Shown: positions 18,791-28,439, counted from the stretch's first letter. The stretch: 64,000 bases of DNA from UBA5078 sp051252515 (GCA_051252515.1 JBPOFS010000002.1:434001-498000); one strand, 5' to 3'. Notes: generated by a model not told the origin, from the letters alone. Translations and numbers: made by a program.

Positions 18791-20482
18791 ATGACTAGAG
18801 CATTTATTTCATGCCTTAGTGTTTGTATAGCGCTAGCGACAGGTACCGTGCAGGCAGCCTTAGATCGAACGGGCGACTTCGCAATGCTAGATGACGAAGG
18901 GAGCTTTCATCAGCTTAGTCGTTATCAGCATCGTAAAGCGGTTGTCGTGATGTCTTACTCAGAAAATTGTCCGAATATGGACAAGATGGCGTCAAGCTAC
19001 AAAGCGCTGCAAGAGCAATATGCCGAACAGGGTTTTGAATTTCTCCTAATCGATTCGCAAGGATCAAGTCGCCAATCATTACATGCCCAGGGTTTAAGCA
19101 TCCCTATCTTGCAAGATAATGCGCTTCTAGTGTCAGAGATGCTGGGCTTGGAGAGCGTGGGAGATGTCCGAGTGCTAAACCCAGACCGGCTATCTGTGTA
19201 TTACACAGGCGGCGTGGGTCCTGAATTAGGTAACACTTTATCTTCTATCGTAGAGGCGCCGGTTCGCAATACGGTTGTGACACAAAACACTAGTCCCTGC
19301 ACGATTGAATATCCGGCTTCGCGATTACACTCACAAAACGTACCGAGCTACAGCGACGATATTGCTCCGATGATCCTCGAAAATTGTGTGACTTGTCATA
19401 GGGAATTTGGCGTTGGTCCATTTGCTTTGGACAGTTACGTATCGCTTTTGGGCTGGTCACCAATGATCAAAGAAGTACTGCTGAATAAACGCATGCCTCC
19501 ATCCCAAATTGATCCCGAGATTGGTCATTCCCCTTCGGCAAGATATATAGACCCAGAGGAAATTCAAAAACTCGTTCACTGGCTTAGTGCCGGCGCTCCG
19601 CGCGGAGAAGGACCGGATCCACTTGAAAGTTTCGAGTTTGTTGAAAGCAAAGAGTGGGTGTTAGGCGAGCCTGACTTTATAGTGGAGGCCCCTGCTCAGG
19701 TCATCCCAGCCACTGGAGTCTTGGATTATATTTATGCCGATGTGGATTTACCATTTGATGAGGATAAGTGGGTAGTGGCCATGCAGTATCAGCCAGTGGC
19801 TACGAGTGCGTTGCACCACCTCATGACTTTCGTCACTCCGGCAGAAAGTGATTTCTGGGGTGAGGAAAAAATGGCGTCAACATCCACTCGCCGATTCTTG
19901 GATGGTTACTCGCCTGGGGAGACTCGTGCGGAACAGTTTTTAGAGGGTACGGCGGTTTTAATCCCTAAGGGGTCAAAGCTATCGATGCAGTTCCATTATG
20001 TAGGGATTGGTGCGGAGCTGGTTGATCAAACCAAGATTGGTTTCTATTTTGCTGATCCAGATGAAATTGATGCGTTAAAGGAGCGATTAGTTCAGGCGGT
20101 CTCTGCGCAAGTGACATTGCCGCCATTTGCTTATGACGTTAGGGCGCATGCGCAATACCAGTTTGACGAGCCTGTTGTAATTTCTGGAGTACGCGCAAAG
20201 ATGAATGCGCGTGGCAAGCAGATGAAGTTTAGTGTCGAGTTCCCTGACGGCCGCATGGAGGATATTTTGAGTGTTCCTGCCTACAACTATGGCTGGCAAC
20301 CGCATTACGTCTTAGAGGAACCCGTAGAGATTCCTGCTGGCAGTACAGTGCATGTGACAGGGGCGTTCGATAATTCTGTTTCTAATCCGTTCAACCCTGA
20401 CCCGAGCGCCGAAGTAAAATCGGGTTTTGAAAGTTCGGATGAACTCTTTACTGGTTACTTTACCTTTCATAAAGCGCATTAG
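18791..20482 (+). CDS. Exported redoxin / cytochrome c / copper type II monooxygenase-like protein
   Basis: A 563-residue protein with a signal peptide (cleavage near QA-ALD, residue 22). Three parts are visible. Residues 25-160 form a thioredoxin-fold redoxin with a single Cys60 in SENCPNMDK, peroxiredoxin-like rather than a CxxC disulfide enzyme. Residues 190-270 have a c-type haem site C199-V-T-C-H203 and a likely axial Met in RMPPSQ. Residues 290-560 resemble the copper type II ascorbate-dependent monooxygenase fold (PHM/DBM): HHLM at 342-345, QFHYVGIG and AFDNSVSNP. The combination implies periplasmic redox chemistry in which electrons pass from haem to copper, but the substrate is unknown. 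Not all copper ligands of PHM are obvious. Confidence 0.7.
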   Translation: MTRAFISCLSVCIALATGTVQAALDRTGDFAMLDDEGSFHQLSRYQHRKAVVVMSYSENCPNMDKMASSYKALQEQYAEQGFEFLLIDSQGSSRQSLHAQGLSIPILQDNALLVSEMLGLESVGDVRVLNPDRLSVYYTGGVGPELGNTLSSIVEAPVRNTVVTQNTSPCTIEYPASRLHSQNVPSYSDDIAPMILENCVTCHREFGVGPFALDSYVSLLGWSPMIKEVLLNKRMPPSQIDPEIGHSPSARYIDPEEIQKLVHWLSAGAPRGEGPDPLESFEFVESKEWVLGEPDFIVEAPAQVIPATGVLDYIYADVDLPFDEDKWVVAMQYQPVATSALHHLMTFVTPAESDFWGEEKMASTSTRRFLDGYSPGETRAEQFLEGTAVLIPKGSKLSMQFHYVGIGAELVDQTKIGFYFADPDEIDALKERLVQAVSAQVTLPPFAYDVRAHAQYQFDEPVVISGVRAKMNARGKQMKFSVEFPDGRMEDILSVPAYNYGWQPHYVLEEPVEIPAGSTVHVTGAFDNSVSNPFNPDPSAEVKSGFESSDELFTGYFTFHKAH

Positions 20483-20500
20483 AGATTTTCTTTTCACAAT

Positions 20501-20536
20501 AAAAAAGGCCTAAGACAAAATCTTAGGCCTTTTTTT
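20501..20536. terminator. Bidirectional terminator between convergent genes
   Basis: A near-perfect 15-bp stem (20501-20515 with 20521-20535) has a 5-base loop. It has an A-run on the left arm and a T-run on the right, so it can stop transcription from both the plus-strand redoxin/cytochrome gene and the minus-strand thiolase gene. Confidence 0.88.
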
Positions 20537-20611
20537 GTGATTGAATTACTCAGAGGCAACAAAGCGCTGCTTCGCTTATTTATATCAACCTATGATCGCC
20601 CTCGCAGCGTT

Positions 20612-21892
20612 TTAGTTCGCACTTTCGACAATGGCAGCCGCTCCCATACCGCCCGCGGTACAAATTGAGATTAGGCCACGCTTATTGCTCTGAGATTCGA
20701 GAAGTTTACCGAGTGTTCCTAAAATGCGGGCACCGGTAGCCGCAAATGGATGGCCAAGGGCTAGCGAACTACCATTGACGTTGATTAAGGATCGATCAAT
20801 TGCTCCTAGTGCTTGCGTTAGGCCGAGAGTGTCACGGCAATAGGAATCACTTTCCCATGCTTTTAGGGTGCACAGCACCTGAGCTGCAAAGGCCTCATGG
20901 ATTTCATAGTAGTCAAAGTCTTGTAGGGTGAGCTTTGAATGGGTGAGCATTTCGCTGACCGCTACCGTTGGAGCTATTAATAAGCCTTCGCCGCCCACAA
21001 AGTCCACGGCGCTAGTGCGTCCTTGTGTTAGCCAAGCTTGAACTTCCAAGCCATGTTCTAAGGCATAGGCTTCGCTGGTCATGAATACTGCGGCGGAACC
21101 GTCTGTAAGAGGCGTGCTGTTACCAGCGGTTAGGGTGCCCGTTGCACTGCGGTCGAATGCAGGTTTGAGTGTGCTAAGTTTTTCAAGATTACTATCGGGA
21201 CGAAGGTTGTTGTCCCTTGCAACGCCATGATAGGGAAGCAACAAGTTGTCAAAAAAGCCGCTCTCATAAGCCGCGGCTGCTTTTAAGTGACTCTCCATCG
21301 TCCATTGGTCTTGCTCCTCGCGCGTGATTGCCCACTCCTTGGCCATTAACTCGCAATGTTGGCCCATTGACAGTTTAGTGCGCGGTTCTCCGTTAGCGGG
21401 CGTCTGGGGGGCTAGCTCGCGCATGCTCATTCCCTTAAAACTTTTCAATTTCGCTGAAAAGGTTTTGCCCTGACTGGCTTTCAGAAGTCTCTTGGCGAAG
21501 CGTGGTTGTAACACCAAGGGGGCATCGCTTGTAGTATCGGTTCCTGCGGCAATAGCCGTGTCGATTTGCCCTGTCGCAATGCGTCCGGCAAGCAATAAAG
21601 CCGCCTGTAAAGATGTCCCGCATGCCATTTGCAAAGTAGTCCCAGGAGTGGCCGGAGAGAGTGTGGTGCTTAATACTGCTTCTCTTGCTAAGTTCCAGTC
21701 CCGTGAGTGCGTGGTAACGGCCCCAGCAATGACTTCATCGATTTTTTTTCCATCGAGTTGAAACTTGTCGACCAGTTGCTGCAATGTATCTGACAGCATG
21801 TCCAAATTGCTTAAGTCGGCATAGGCGGTATTGGAACGGCAAAATGGAACGCGTGTCCCGCCAATGATGGCGACGCGGTTAAGTTGCTGCAT
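20612..21892 (-). CDS. fadI: Acetyl-CoA acyltransferase (3-ketoacyl-CoA thiolase), FadI-like
   Basis: A 426-residue thiolase, the last step of beta-oxidation. The nucleophile is Cys91 in QMACGTSLQAA. The C-terminal GHPFAATGARI supplies the conserved His, and CTAGGMGAAA supplies the second catalytic Cys. Its length and the start VAIIGGTRVPF fit FadI/trifunctional-beta rather than FadA. It is translated from an ATG overlapping the fadJ-like stop by one base (TAATG), so the two subunits are probably made in equal amounts and form one complex. Confidence 0.88.
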   Translation of the reverse strand: MQQLNRVAIIGGTRVPFCRSNTAYADLSNLDMLSDTLQQLVDKFQLDGKKIDEVIAGAVTTHSRDWNLAREAVLSTTLSPATPGTTLQMACGTSLQAALLLAGRIATGQIDTAIAAGTDTTSDAPLVLQPRFAKRLLKASQGKTFSAKLKSFKGMSMRELAPQTPANGEPRTKLSMGQHCELMAKEWAITREEQDQWTMESHLKAAAAYESGFFDNLLLPYHGVARDNNLRPDSNLEKLSTLKPAFDRSATGTLTAGNSTPLTDGSAAVFMTSEAYALEHGLEVQAWLTQGRTSAVDFVGGEGLLIAPTVAVSEMLTHSKLTLQDFDYYEIHEAFAAQVLCTLKAWESDSYCRDTLGLTQALGAIDRSLINVNGSSLALGHPFAATGARILGTLGKLLESQSNKRGLISICTAGGMGAAAIVESAN

Positions 21893-23871
21893 TATTGCTC
21901 TCCTTTTTGCGTTTTCAGGTAATGCATTGGTCCACCGCGAAAGGGAGGGAAGCCAGTGCCAAAGATCATGCCTGCATCTAATAAGTCTGCATTGCTGACT
22001 ATGCCGTCGCGCAATGCGGCTTCACACTCTTGTGTGTAAGCGTTGATTAGGCGATCGCGAATGGCACGAGTGTCTTGTCCTTTCGCTTTGTCCAGTTGCT
22101 TGACGGGTTTGTCATTCTCCCAGCGATAGAAACCTCGGCTAGACTTTTTACCTAAGTGCCCTGCGTCTACCAACGATTGAATGTGGGCATTGGCTTTGGC
22201 TTGGATCTCAGAGACTTCGTTCTGACCTCCAAGGGTTTTGGTGACCATGACACACACATCAAGGCCCACGGTGTCTGCGAGTTCGACTGGCCCCATAGGC
22301 ATTCCAAAATCCAATGCAGCGGCGTCTATAGCCTCAATAGGGATGCCTTCTTGGTGAATGAGCATTGCTTCAAGCATATAGGGTGCGAGGATACGGTTGA
22401 CGAGAAACCCTGGGCTGCTTTTGACTGGGAGTGGGAAGCGGTTAATTTGCGCGCAGAAGGCGGCCCCATCACGCACCGTTTGAGCGTCACTCTGTGCGCC
22501 GATTACGATCTCCACCAAAGGCATTTTTGCGACTGGATTAAAGAAGTGTAAACCAATTAGGCGCTCAGGCTTGTTAAGGGCCGTTGCAATTTCCTCTATA
22601 GGTATGGAGGAAGTGTTACTGGCTAGAATGGCACCCTCTTTGAGTTGTGGTTCCAGTGCTTTAAGTAAGCTTTGTTTTGCATCTAAGCGCTCCACAATAA
22701 CTTCAATGACAACGTCAGCGTGGGCGACACCTTTACCATCAACGTCTGGGCGTAGGCGTTCGAGCGCTGACTTGACCGCTGCGGGGCTAAGACGTTTCTT
22801 TTTAAATAATGCGGCGGCTCGCTTCAAAGCGGGTTCGATAAATTTCATCTCGCGATCTTGCAGGCTTACTTCTAGCCCCTGTAGGACGCACCAAGCAGCG
22901 ATATCGCCACCCATGACTCCAGCGCCGATGACATGCACGCGTCGCGCACGAAACTGGCTTTGCTTGCCTTCTCGCTTGAGCAGTTCCATGAGGCTAAAGA
23001 CTCGCCTTAATCCTTCGGCTTGTGGGGTCAACATCAAGCGTCCTACCGCTTTGGCCTCAGCGCGCATCATCGCGTCACATTGATTGCCATAAACCTCCCA
23101 AGTGTCGATAAGTCGATAAGGCGCAGGGTAATGCTCTTCCTTTGCGCGCAGGGCTGTTTTCTTGCGCATCTGTTTGGCTAAAAACCCTCTGACTAGTGTC
23201 ATATTACTAAGCCGTGCGCTTAACGAAGGCTTGCGGCTCTTTTTGCGCGCGAGTATTGCACGACGTGCGGCCCAGTAGAGTTCTTCATGGCGACTGATGA
23301 CTTCGTCGACGAGCCCAACGCCTTTGGCTTGGCGTGCATTGAGTTGTCGAGCGGATAACATTAGCTCCATCGCTTTGAGTCCGCCTATTTGGCGCACAGA
23401 GCGGGCGGAGCCGCCAAAGCCGGGGAAGATGCCGAGCTGGACCTCAGGGAAGCCTATTTTGGTGCTAGGCACATCTTTAGCAATTCGGTAAGAGCAACTA
23501 AGGGCTAGCTCTAAGCCACCGCCTAAACAGTAACCTTCAAATGCGGCAACGGTGGGAAAGGGCAGTGCTTCGAGCTTGCGAAACATGTCATGGACTTCTT
23601 CTATTGATTTGGTGACCTCGTCGAGCTCTTTAAAATGGCCGAATTCACGGATGTCAGCCCCGAGAATAAATCCTGTGCTCTTATCCGATAGTATCGCTAA
23701 GCCTTTGAGCGGCAAAACCTTGGCCGCGTCGAGCAAGGATTCAAACTCCCGTAAGACTTCCTCCGAAAGGGCATTGATCGCTTCACCTTCGCGATTGATA
23801 TAGAGCCATAGTATTCCGTCGGCATCGTGATCGACTCGCCAGTGGCGGCAATGGGGAAAGGTTGCGCTCAT
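21892..23871 (-). CDS. fadJ: Enoyl-CoA hydratase / 3-hydroxyacyl-CoA dehydrogenase, FadJ-like
   Basis: A 659-residue multifunctional beta-oxidation alpha subunit. The N-terminal crotonase domain (about 1-200) has GFILGADIREF and the catalytic stretch EGYCLGGGLELALSCSYR. The NAD-binding dehydrogenase domain starts at VIGAGVMGGDIAAW (about residue 310) and continues with HFFNPVAKMPLVEIV. It is somewhat shorter than E. coli FadJ (714), mainly in the linker. Gene order is alpha then beta, as in fadBA. It is first in a two-gene minus-strand operon. The 160 bases upstream show no site I can name. Confidence 0.88.
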   Translation of the reverse strand: MSATFPHCRHWRVDHDADGILWLYINREGEAINALSEEVLREFESLLDAAKVLPLKGLAILSDKSTGFILGADIREFGHFKELDEVTKSIEEVHDMFRKLEALPFPTVAAFEGYCLGGGLELALSCSYRIAKDVPSTKIGFPEVQLGIFPGFGGSARSVRQIGGLKAMELMLSARQLNARQAKGVGLVDEVISRHEELYWAARRAILARKKSRKPSLSARLSNMTLVRGFLAKQMRKKTALRAKEEHYPAPYRLIDTWEVYGNQCDAMMRAEAKAVGRLMLTPQAEGLRRVFSLMELLKREGKQSQFRARRVHVIGAGVMGGDIAAWCVLQGLEVSLQDREMKFIEPALKRAAALFKKKRLSPAAVKSALERLRPDVDGKGVAHADVVIEVIVERLDAKQSLLKALEPQLKEGAILASNTSSIPIEEIATALNKPERLIGLHFFNPVAKMPLVEIVIGAQSDAQTVRDGAAFCAQINRFPLPVKSSPGFLVNRILAPYMLEAMLIHQEGIPIEAIDAAALDFGMPMGPVELADTVGLDVCVMVTKTLGGQNEVSEIQAKANAHIQSLVDAGHLGKKSSRGFYRWENDKPVKQLDKAKGQDTRAIRDRLINAYTQECEAALRDGIVSNADLLDAGMIFGTGFPPFRGGPMHYLKTQKGEQ

Positions 23872-24031
23872 AAGTTAAGGTTTCCATGCTGATGATTCGG
23901 GTGCTGCGCGCGGTTTGAGAGACGTGGCGAAGCGTTTGATCGATAAGGAATTCAAACAGCTTTCACGGCGCAAGACAATGGGTGTGGAATATTGCGAGCA
24001 AAGACCACAAAAGCCTTAGTCGTGCTTGGTG

Positions 24032-25906
24032 TCAGTGTTGGGGAAAGTGCTGCAAGACCCGAGCCGATAGCGACAGTGTAAAGTCGGTGCCGTGATCGAA
24101 AGTAGTCTCCCAGCTGGCAATGGCATTGATCTCCTCTGCGCGAGACAGAATATTGTTGATTCCATTGCCCATTGGGCCGTGGCGATCAAACCCGCGGCCG
24201 TTATCTTTGATCTGAATTATCCATTGTTCTTCATCGCAGCGTATTTGAATCTCTACATGGTCAGCGCTGGCATGACGAATAATATTACTGACGACTTCTT
24301 TCAAAATTCGGTTGATCGTAAAGGCGGCTTTTGAGGGGACGATAAGCGCATTATCTGCGATCGATTGTGACCACTGCACCTCGTGTCCAGACCCTTGTAA
24401 ACGCAGCTCTGTCTCCTCTTGAATATCCTGAAGAAAGGGCGCGATAGCTTGGTCAGGATTGTTCGCCTTGGAAACTGCGTGCCGTAGACTTTCGAGCGCC
24501 GAGCGGGCCATGTCGGCGAGATTACTATTGCGATCAGCATGGACGATAGATAATAGTTTGGAGCCGACATCATCATGTAGGTCTCGATAAATATTCAGTC
24601 GTTCTTTCTCGGCGGCTTGTTGCAGTTCTAGTTGTCTGCGTTCGAAATAGCTTTTCTCGATTACCTGTCGACTAGCTTCCACCTTTGACTCAAGTTGTTT
24701 ATTGATATTCTCTGCGACTGTTAACGCACCATGAAAGCGCCATAGAAGTGTGCCAATGAAGACAAGGAATAGTAAAGGAATTCCAAAGTGTGCATAGAAC
24801 GCGTTTCCTTCCCACTGAGCGGCACTTGAGAAGAACATCAAATAATAATTTTGAGCGAATAATGCAATCTGTATGAACAGCGCAACGGTCACGACAATAG
24901 CCGGTGTGTTGCGCTCGTGTATCGCTGTTTTGGAAACGCGTGCCACAATGATAGAAAGAAAAATAATACCCACCAGATGTATAGAGTAAACGACACTGAA
25001 GAAATACTGCGGTGGCAAAAAGAAATAGCTTACAGCGGCGCATAGGCACCAGAGTAGAAATAATTGCTCGCGAAAGGGTTTCTTAACCTGGTCGATTAAT
25101 CGACCAATAAAGCCATACATAAAGAAAATAGAAAAATCGATTGCGATATGTACGAGAGGTAGCCAAATCGCATAAGGGATTGGATTTCGCAGAATGACGA
25201 GGTGCAATGTAATCAAGCTCCAGCTCAAACACATTCCACTAAACCATAAGTAGACTGTCTCGCGAGGACGCACGACCCATAACATAAAGCTCATTAAGCA
25301 CAGCCCGATTCCAAGTATGAGGAGAATTTCATTCAACTCAACTTGGCGCAGCATTCTAGACTCGTAGAGTGGCGTTAAAGATTTCATGTCGCCATACACT
25401 ATGGGCGCTAAGTTTCCTCCCCATGGGCTACGCGTGACACGAACAAGGACTTCATTTTTACCCTGCTGCCAACTGGGCGCTTGAATAGGAACAAGCATAG
25501 GGTGATTCCACGACATCGTCTCCCAACCTTCGCTTTGTGGGCTGGAAGCAAGTAGGTGAGAGTTGAAGTAAACGTCGATAGCAAGATTGAAGCGCCAGAA
25601 ATAAAGACCGTGTGCGTCATTGTCCATTGGGTTGTTGACGTAAAAACGAAACCAAATATATGAAGAGTCCTGTGCTCGAGGGTCTTCAATCGCGGATTTT
25701 TCGCGCGTATTGTATGGCAAGGTGGCAGGTTGCCAGGGAGCGCTCTGCGGTGGCACGCCTTCGGGCCAGAAGACGGATTCAAAATCATCCAAAAGAGTCA
25801 GCGATTCCACAAGGGGAGGTTGGGCCTGCGCGGCAAAAGGCAGTAGAGCTGTGCAGAGCAGCACACTTAACAGAGTGTTTGTTAGGAATCGCAAGGGCCA
25901 GGTCAT
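24032..25906 (-). CDS. 7TM-DISM sensor histidine kinase
   Basis: A 624-residue membrane kinase. A signal peptide (to about residue 28) leads to a periplasmic 7TMR-DISM extracellular domain (YIWFRFYVNNPMDND, NLAIDVYFNS), which often binds carbohydrates or related ligands. Seven membrane helices span about residues 190-390, then a coiled coil. The HisKA_3 box is DLHDDVGSKLL with phosphoacceptor His444, and a HATPase domain ends the protein (DNGRGFDRHGPMGNGINNI). It is divergent from a NarL/FixJ response regulator, its likely partner. The signal is unknown. Confidence 0.85.
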   Translation of the reverse strand: MTWPLRFLTNTLLSVLLCTALLPFAAQAQPPLVESLTLLDDFESVFWPEGVPPQSAPWQPATLPYNTREKSAIEDPRAQDSSYIWFRFYVNNPMDNDAHGLYFWRFNLAIDVYFNSHLLASSPQSEGWETMSWNHPMLVPIQAPSWQQGKNEVLVRVTRSPWGGNLAPIVYGDMKSLTPLYESRMLRQVELNEILLILGIGLCLMSFMLWVVRPRETVYLWFSGMCLSWSLITLHLVILRNPIPYAIWLPLVHIAIDFSIFFMYGFIGRLIDQVKKPFREQLFLLWCLCAAVSYFFLPPQYFFSVVYSIHLVGIIFLSIIVARVSKTAIHERNTPAIVVTVALFIQIALFAQNYYLMFFSSAAQWEGNAFYAHFGIPLLFLVFIGTLLWRFHGALTVAENINKQLESKVEASRQVIEKSYFERRQLELQQAAEKERLNIYRDLHDDVGSKLLSIVHADRNSNLADMARSALESLRHAVSKANNPDQAIAPFLQDIQEETELRLQGSGHEVQWSQSIADNALIVPSKAAFTINRILKEVVSNIIRHASADHVEIQIRCDEEQWIIQIKDNGRGFDRHGPMGNGINNILSRAEEINAIASWETTFDHGTDFTLSLSARVLQHFPQH

Positions 25907-25938
25907 CTAGCGTGTCTCTAGAGTTTGCAAATTGAGAA

Positions 25939-25988
25939 ATCATACTACAGACATGCACCGCTTAGCCCTACAAAGTGATCCTGATCAT
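25939..25988. promoter_or_regulatory. CRP/FNR-like dyad between kinase and regulator genes
   Basis: GTGATCCTGATCAT at 25975-25988 agrees at 8 of 10 defined positions with the FNR-type box (TTGAT-N4-ATCAA) and 7 of 8 with a CRP-type GTGA-N6-TCAC core. A TATGAT hexamer on the minus strand (25944-25939) could be the kinase gene's -10, with the dyad upstream of it. Which factor binds, if any, is inference. Confidence 0.35.
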
Positions 25989-26078
25989 TTCACGCCCACC
26001 CTTTCGGGGGTATACATTGATAAGGCGCTCCCTTAAAGTTCTACTCTACATTTAAAATCTATAGGTCAGGCCAAATTC

Positions 26079-26732
26079 ATGTTCCCGCTCAATAAGGGCT
26101 GTGCTTTAGTGGTGGAAGATAATCCGGATACACAAGAATGGTTAGTGTCTTGTGTCCATGCGGCTTTTCCAGAGTTGGAAATTGTAACCGCCGCTAATCT
26201 CGCGCTTGGCCAAGAACTCATACACAGACGCGACTTTGAGCTCGCTCTTATCGACTTAGGGCTTCCCGATGGCAGCGGTATTGAGCTTATTAAAGGGCTT
26301 TCGGCCAAAGCCTACGCGACCTATATTGTCGTTGCGACGATTTACGATGACGATAAAAACCTTTTTGCCGCTCTAAAGTCTGGAGCCAAGGGATATATTC
26401 TAAAAGACCAAGATCGTGAGCGAATCGTGAGCTATCTCAAAGGAATTCAGAAAAATCGTCCTCCTCTCTCTGCCGCGTCCTCCGCACGGCTGATCAGTCA
26501 CTTTAACTCGAAAGGGGATGCGCTCGAGCGCTCGAGCCTTACTCCGCGTGAAACAGAAGTGGTTTGCCTCATCGGCAAGGGGTATAGCGTTGAGGATACT
26601 GCTGCCATGCTGAAATTATCGCCCGATACCATCAAAGGCTATATTAAGGGTGTTTACGCAAAGTTAGGGGTAGGAAATCGTGCGGAATTGACCCTCGAAG
26701 CGGTGCGCCTAGGGATCATAGATTCGGTTTAA
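26079..26732 (+). CDS. NarL/FixJ-family response regulator
   Basis: A 217-residue two-domain regulator. The receiver domain has the acidic pair E13-D14, phosphoacceptor Asp59 in LIDLGLPDGSG, and Lys in LKSGAKGYILKD. The C-terminal LuxR-type helix-turn-helix reads LTPRETEVVCLIGKGYSVEDT then LSPDTIKGYI. It lies back to back with the sensor kinase gene across 172 bases, so the pair is almost certainly cognate. Target genes are not evident. Confidence 0.88.
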   Translation: MFPLNKGCALVVEDNPDTQEWLVSCVHAAFPELEIVTAANLALGQELIHRRDFELALIDLGLPDGSGIELIKGLSAKAYATYIVVATIYDDDKNLFAALKSGAKGYILKDQDRERIVSYLKGIQKNRPPLSAASSARLISHFNSKGDALERSSLTPRETEVVCLIGKGYSVEDTAAMLKLSPDTIKGYIKGVYAKLGVGNRAELTLEAVRLGIIDSV

Positions 26733-26801
26733 TGGCCCATTCGCTGTGAACTTTTGCTATCATCGGCTCGGTTATCAATTCTTCTGGAGCCGATCCCCGT
26801 T

Positions 26802-27329
26802 ATGCGACTCGCTGTAATATTCTTGTTAAGTGCCTTGATGGCGAGCTGCATGAGCAGTCGAATTCTAGAGCAATGGCCTGAAGAGATCCCAGAGCAACGT
26901 CATTTTCGACACCTATATCGAATTGATGATTCGAATGCTCAGATACAATCTGAAATTGAATACCTCACTTGGGTAGCTCGGTTTTACCAAGGCTGGGAGT
27001 TGATGCCCATGGGTTGGGATGATATTTCCGAAAGCGTATTGGTAGACCTCGATCCGGATCAATATCGGCATATCCATCGGGAGTTGAACCGCATCGGCGC
27101 ACAGATTTCTGGAGAATGGGCAAAAGATAATAGCGTGCGTGACATTGATTCTAGGATGCTAGGCCTTTGGGCCGCCGTCATGCAGGCAGACTTTTCTGCT
27201 GAGTACCGCCTGCAAGCCGTCGAGCTCATTGCTCAAGATGTGGCGTTACTACTGGACGGCACAATAGCGGCAGAGTCTATTGATGAATACCGCTATAGTG
27301 ACCGACTAGGGATTTCATTGGAGCCTTGA
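26802..27329 (+). CDS. Hypothetical lipoprotein
   Basis: A 175-residue protein from the ATG at 26802. It starts with a short lipoprotein signal (MRLAVIFLLSALMASC), the lipobox Cys being residue 16. A longer frame from TTG 26754 would bury this signal, so I reject it. The mature part is acidic and tryptophan-rich (LEQWPEEIPEQ, YQGWELMPMGWDDI) and shows no family I know. Its last 15 bases overlap the convergent DUF1857 gene. Confidence 0.6.
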   Translation: MRLAVIFLLSALMASCMSSRILEQWPEEIPEQRHFRHLYRIDDSNAQIQSEIEYLTWVARFYQGWELMPMGWDDISESVLVDLDPDQYRHIHRELNRIGAQISGEWAKDNSVRDIDSRMLGLWAAVMQADFSAEYRLQAVELIAQDVALLLDGTIAAESIDEYRYSDRLGISLEP

Positions 27330-27797
27330 TTCGGCGCTAGGCATTCCTTCAAGACTAAACTTACGGATTAACGTGATCGCCTCGCGATCATTTTGTACGT
27401 AGGCGGATTTCAAATACTCATCGACATTGACATTATCGGTGCTATTTCCTGAATCTCTACGATAGCTAAAGCGCACTATTAGATGGCCGGGTGCGGGCTC
27501 TTCTATTCTCGCTACACTCTCCGCAAACATCACAGGGTCAGTCTCTGCTGGGCCTGTATGAATCTCTATTTCGTGTTGCAAATGCACGTGCTCACGTAAA
27601 ACGTGTTCGCCAAAGTGCAGCACTCGTATAAAACTACTATCGTCCTCCTCCTCAATCACGCAATGAATATTCGGCGTGAAATGGAAGGGGTATTTGCTGC
27701 GAAATACCAGACCTTCCCAAAGTGCTGCTTTGCTCATATGAGGGATATGAGGCTCCTTCGGGTCGTTAATTTGAATTATATGTTGAAACTTGAGCAT
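27315..27797 (-). CDS. DUF1857 (AtaL-like, SRPBCC fold) protein
   Basis: A 160-residue cytoplasmic protein. The start FQHIIQINDP, followed by LWEGLVFRSKYPFHFTPN and a mid-protein LREHVHLQHEIEIHTGP, matches the DUF1857 family, which has a START/Bet v1-like ligand cavity and unknown role in bacteria. It lies 3 bases after the Yip1-like gene and so may ride on the cbb3 maturation transcript, although no link to oxidase assembly is known. Confidence 0.65.
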   Translation of the reverse strand: MLKFQHIIQINDPKEPHIPHMSKAALWEGLVFRSKYPFHFTPNIHCVIEEEDDSSFIRVLHFGEHVLREHVHLQHEIEIHTGPAETDPVMFAESVARIEEPAPGHLIVRFSYRRDSGNSTDNVNVDEYLKSAYVQNDREAITLIRKFSLEGMPSAESRLQ

Positions 27798-27800
27798 ATC

Positions 27801-28400
27801 TTACATTTCCGTGAAAACTGGCATAGCGCCCAATTCCCAAAGTATAACGGTCGCTCCCAGTAATGCCACCATTAGCACTAAACCGACGGCCACTGTAGCG
27901 CTCGCAAAAAGGAAACCGCGCTCTTTTGGCATGTCATAGACAATTGGAATGCCAATATACAGCAGGTAGAGCGTATAGGCCCCTGCTAGGGTGCCAAGAA
28001 TCATGTCTAGCCAAAGTACGGGGTAGAGCCCTGTTAGCCCGATGACAAACAGAGGGGCACACATATATGCCGCAACGGCAATGCCGCGAGCCACATCGTT
28101 GTTTTTACCGTCATAAGTTTTCGCCATCCAGTACACCATGTAGCCCAAAAAGCCGACGCTCAAAAGGATGGCGATATAGAACAATGCCATGATCTGCGCA
28201 GCCGAGGTTTGAGTTAGGAGAATTTGCCTTCCCGCTAACTCCCAGCCGATCTGCGAAGAACCATACCACCACGCCAAAGGTGGGAGGATGGCAATCCAAA
28301 TGAGATAGCGTAAATAGTGTCCGGCAGCACTATGACTGTCGTCTCGAATACGAGCCCATTCTTGATGTGGGTTGCTCAAAATCCCAATAATATGTTTCAT
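27801..28400 (-). CDS. Yip1-family membrane protein
   Basis: A 199-residue protein with about five membrane helices. It starts with the pattern typical of bacterial Yip1/DUF1282 proteins (ILSNPHQEWARIRDDSHSAAGHYL), then YLIWIAILPPLAWWYG and a C-terminal LMVALLGATVILW helix. Function in bacteria is unknown; a membrane-shaping or stress role has been suggested for the family. It lies 39 bases after the TauE/SafE-like gene on the same strand. Confidence 0.7.
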   Translation of the reverse strand: MKHIIGILSNPHQEWARIRDDSHSAAGHYLRYLIWIAILPPLAWWYGSSQIGWELAGRQILLTQTSAAQIMALFYIAILLSVGFLGYMVYWMAKTYDGKNNDVARGIAVAAYMCAPLFVIGLTGLYPVLWLDMILGTLAGAYTLYLLYIGIPIVYDMPKERGFLFASATVAVGLVLMVALLGATVILWELGAMPVFTEM

Positions 28401-28439
28401 CTATATCTCCTACACTGCGTAACGAAACTGTTTCGCTTG

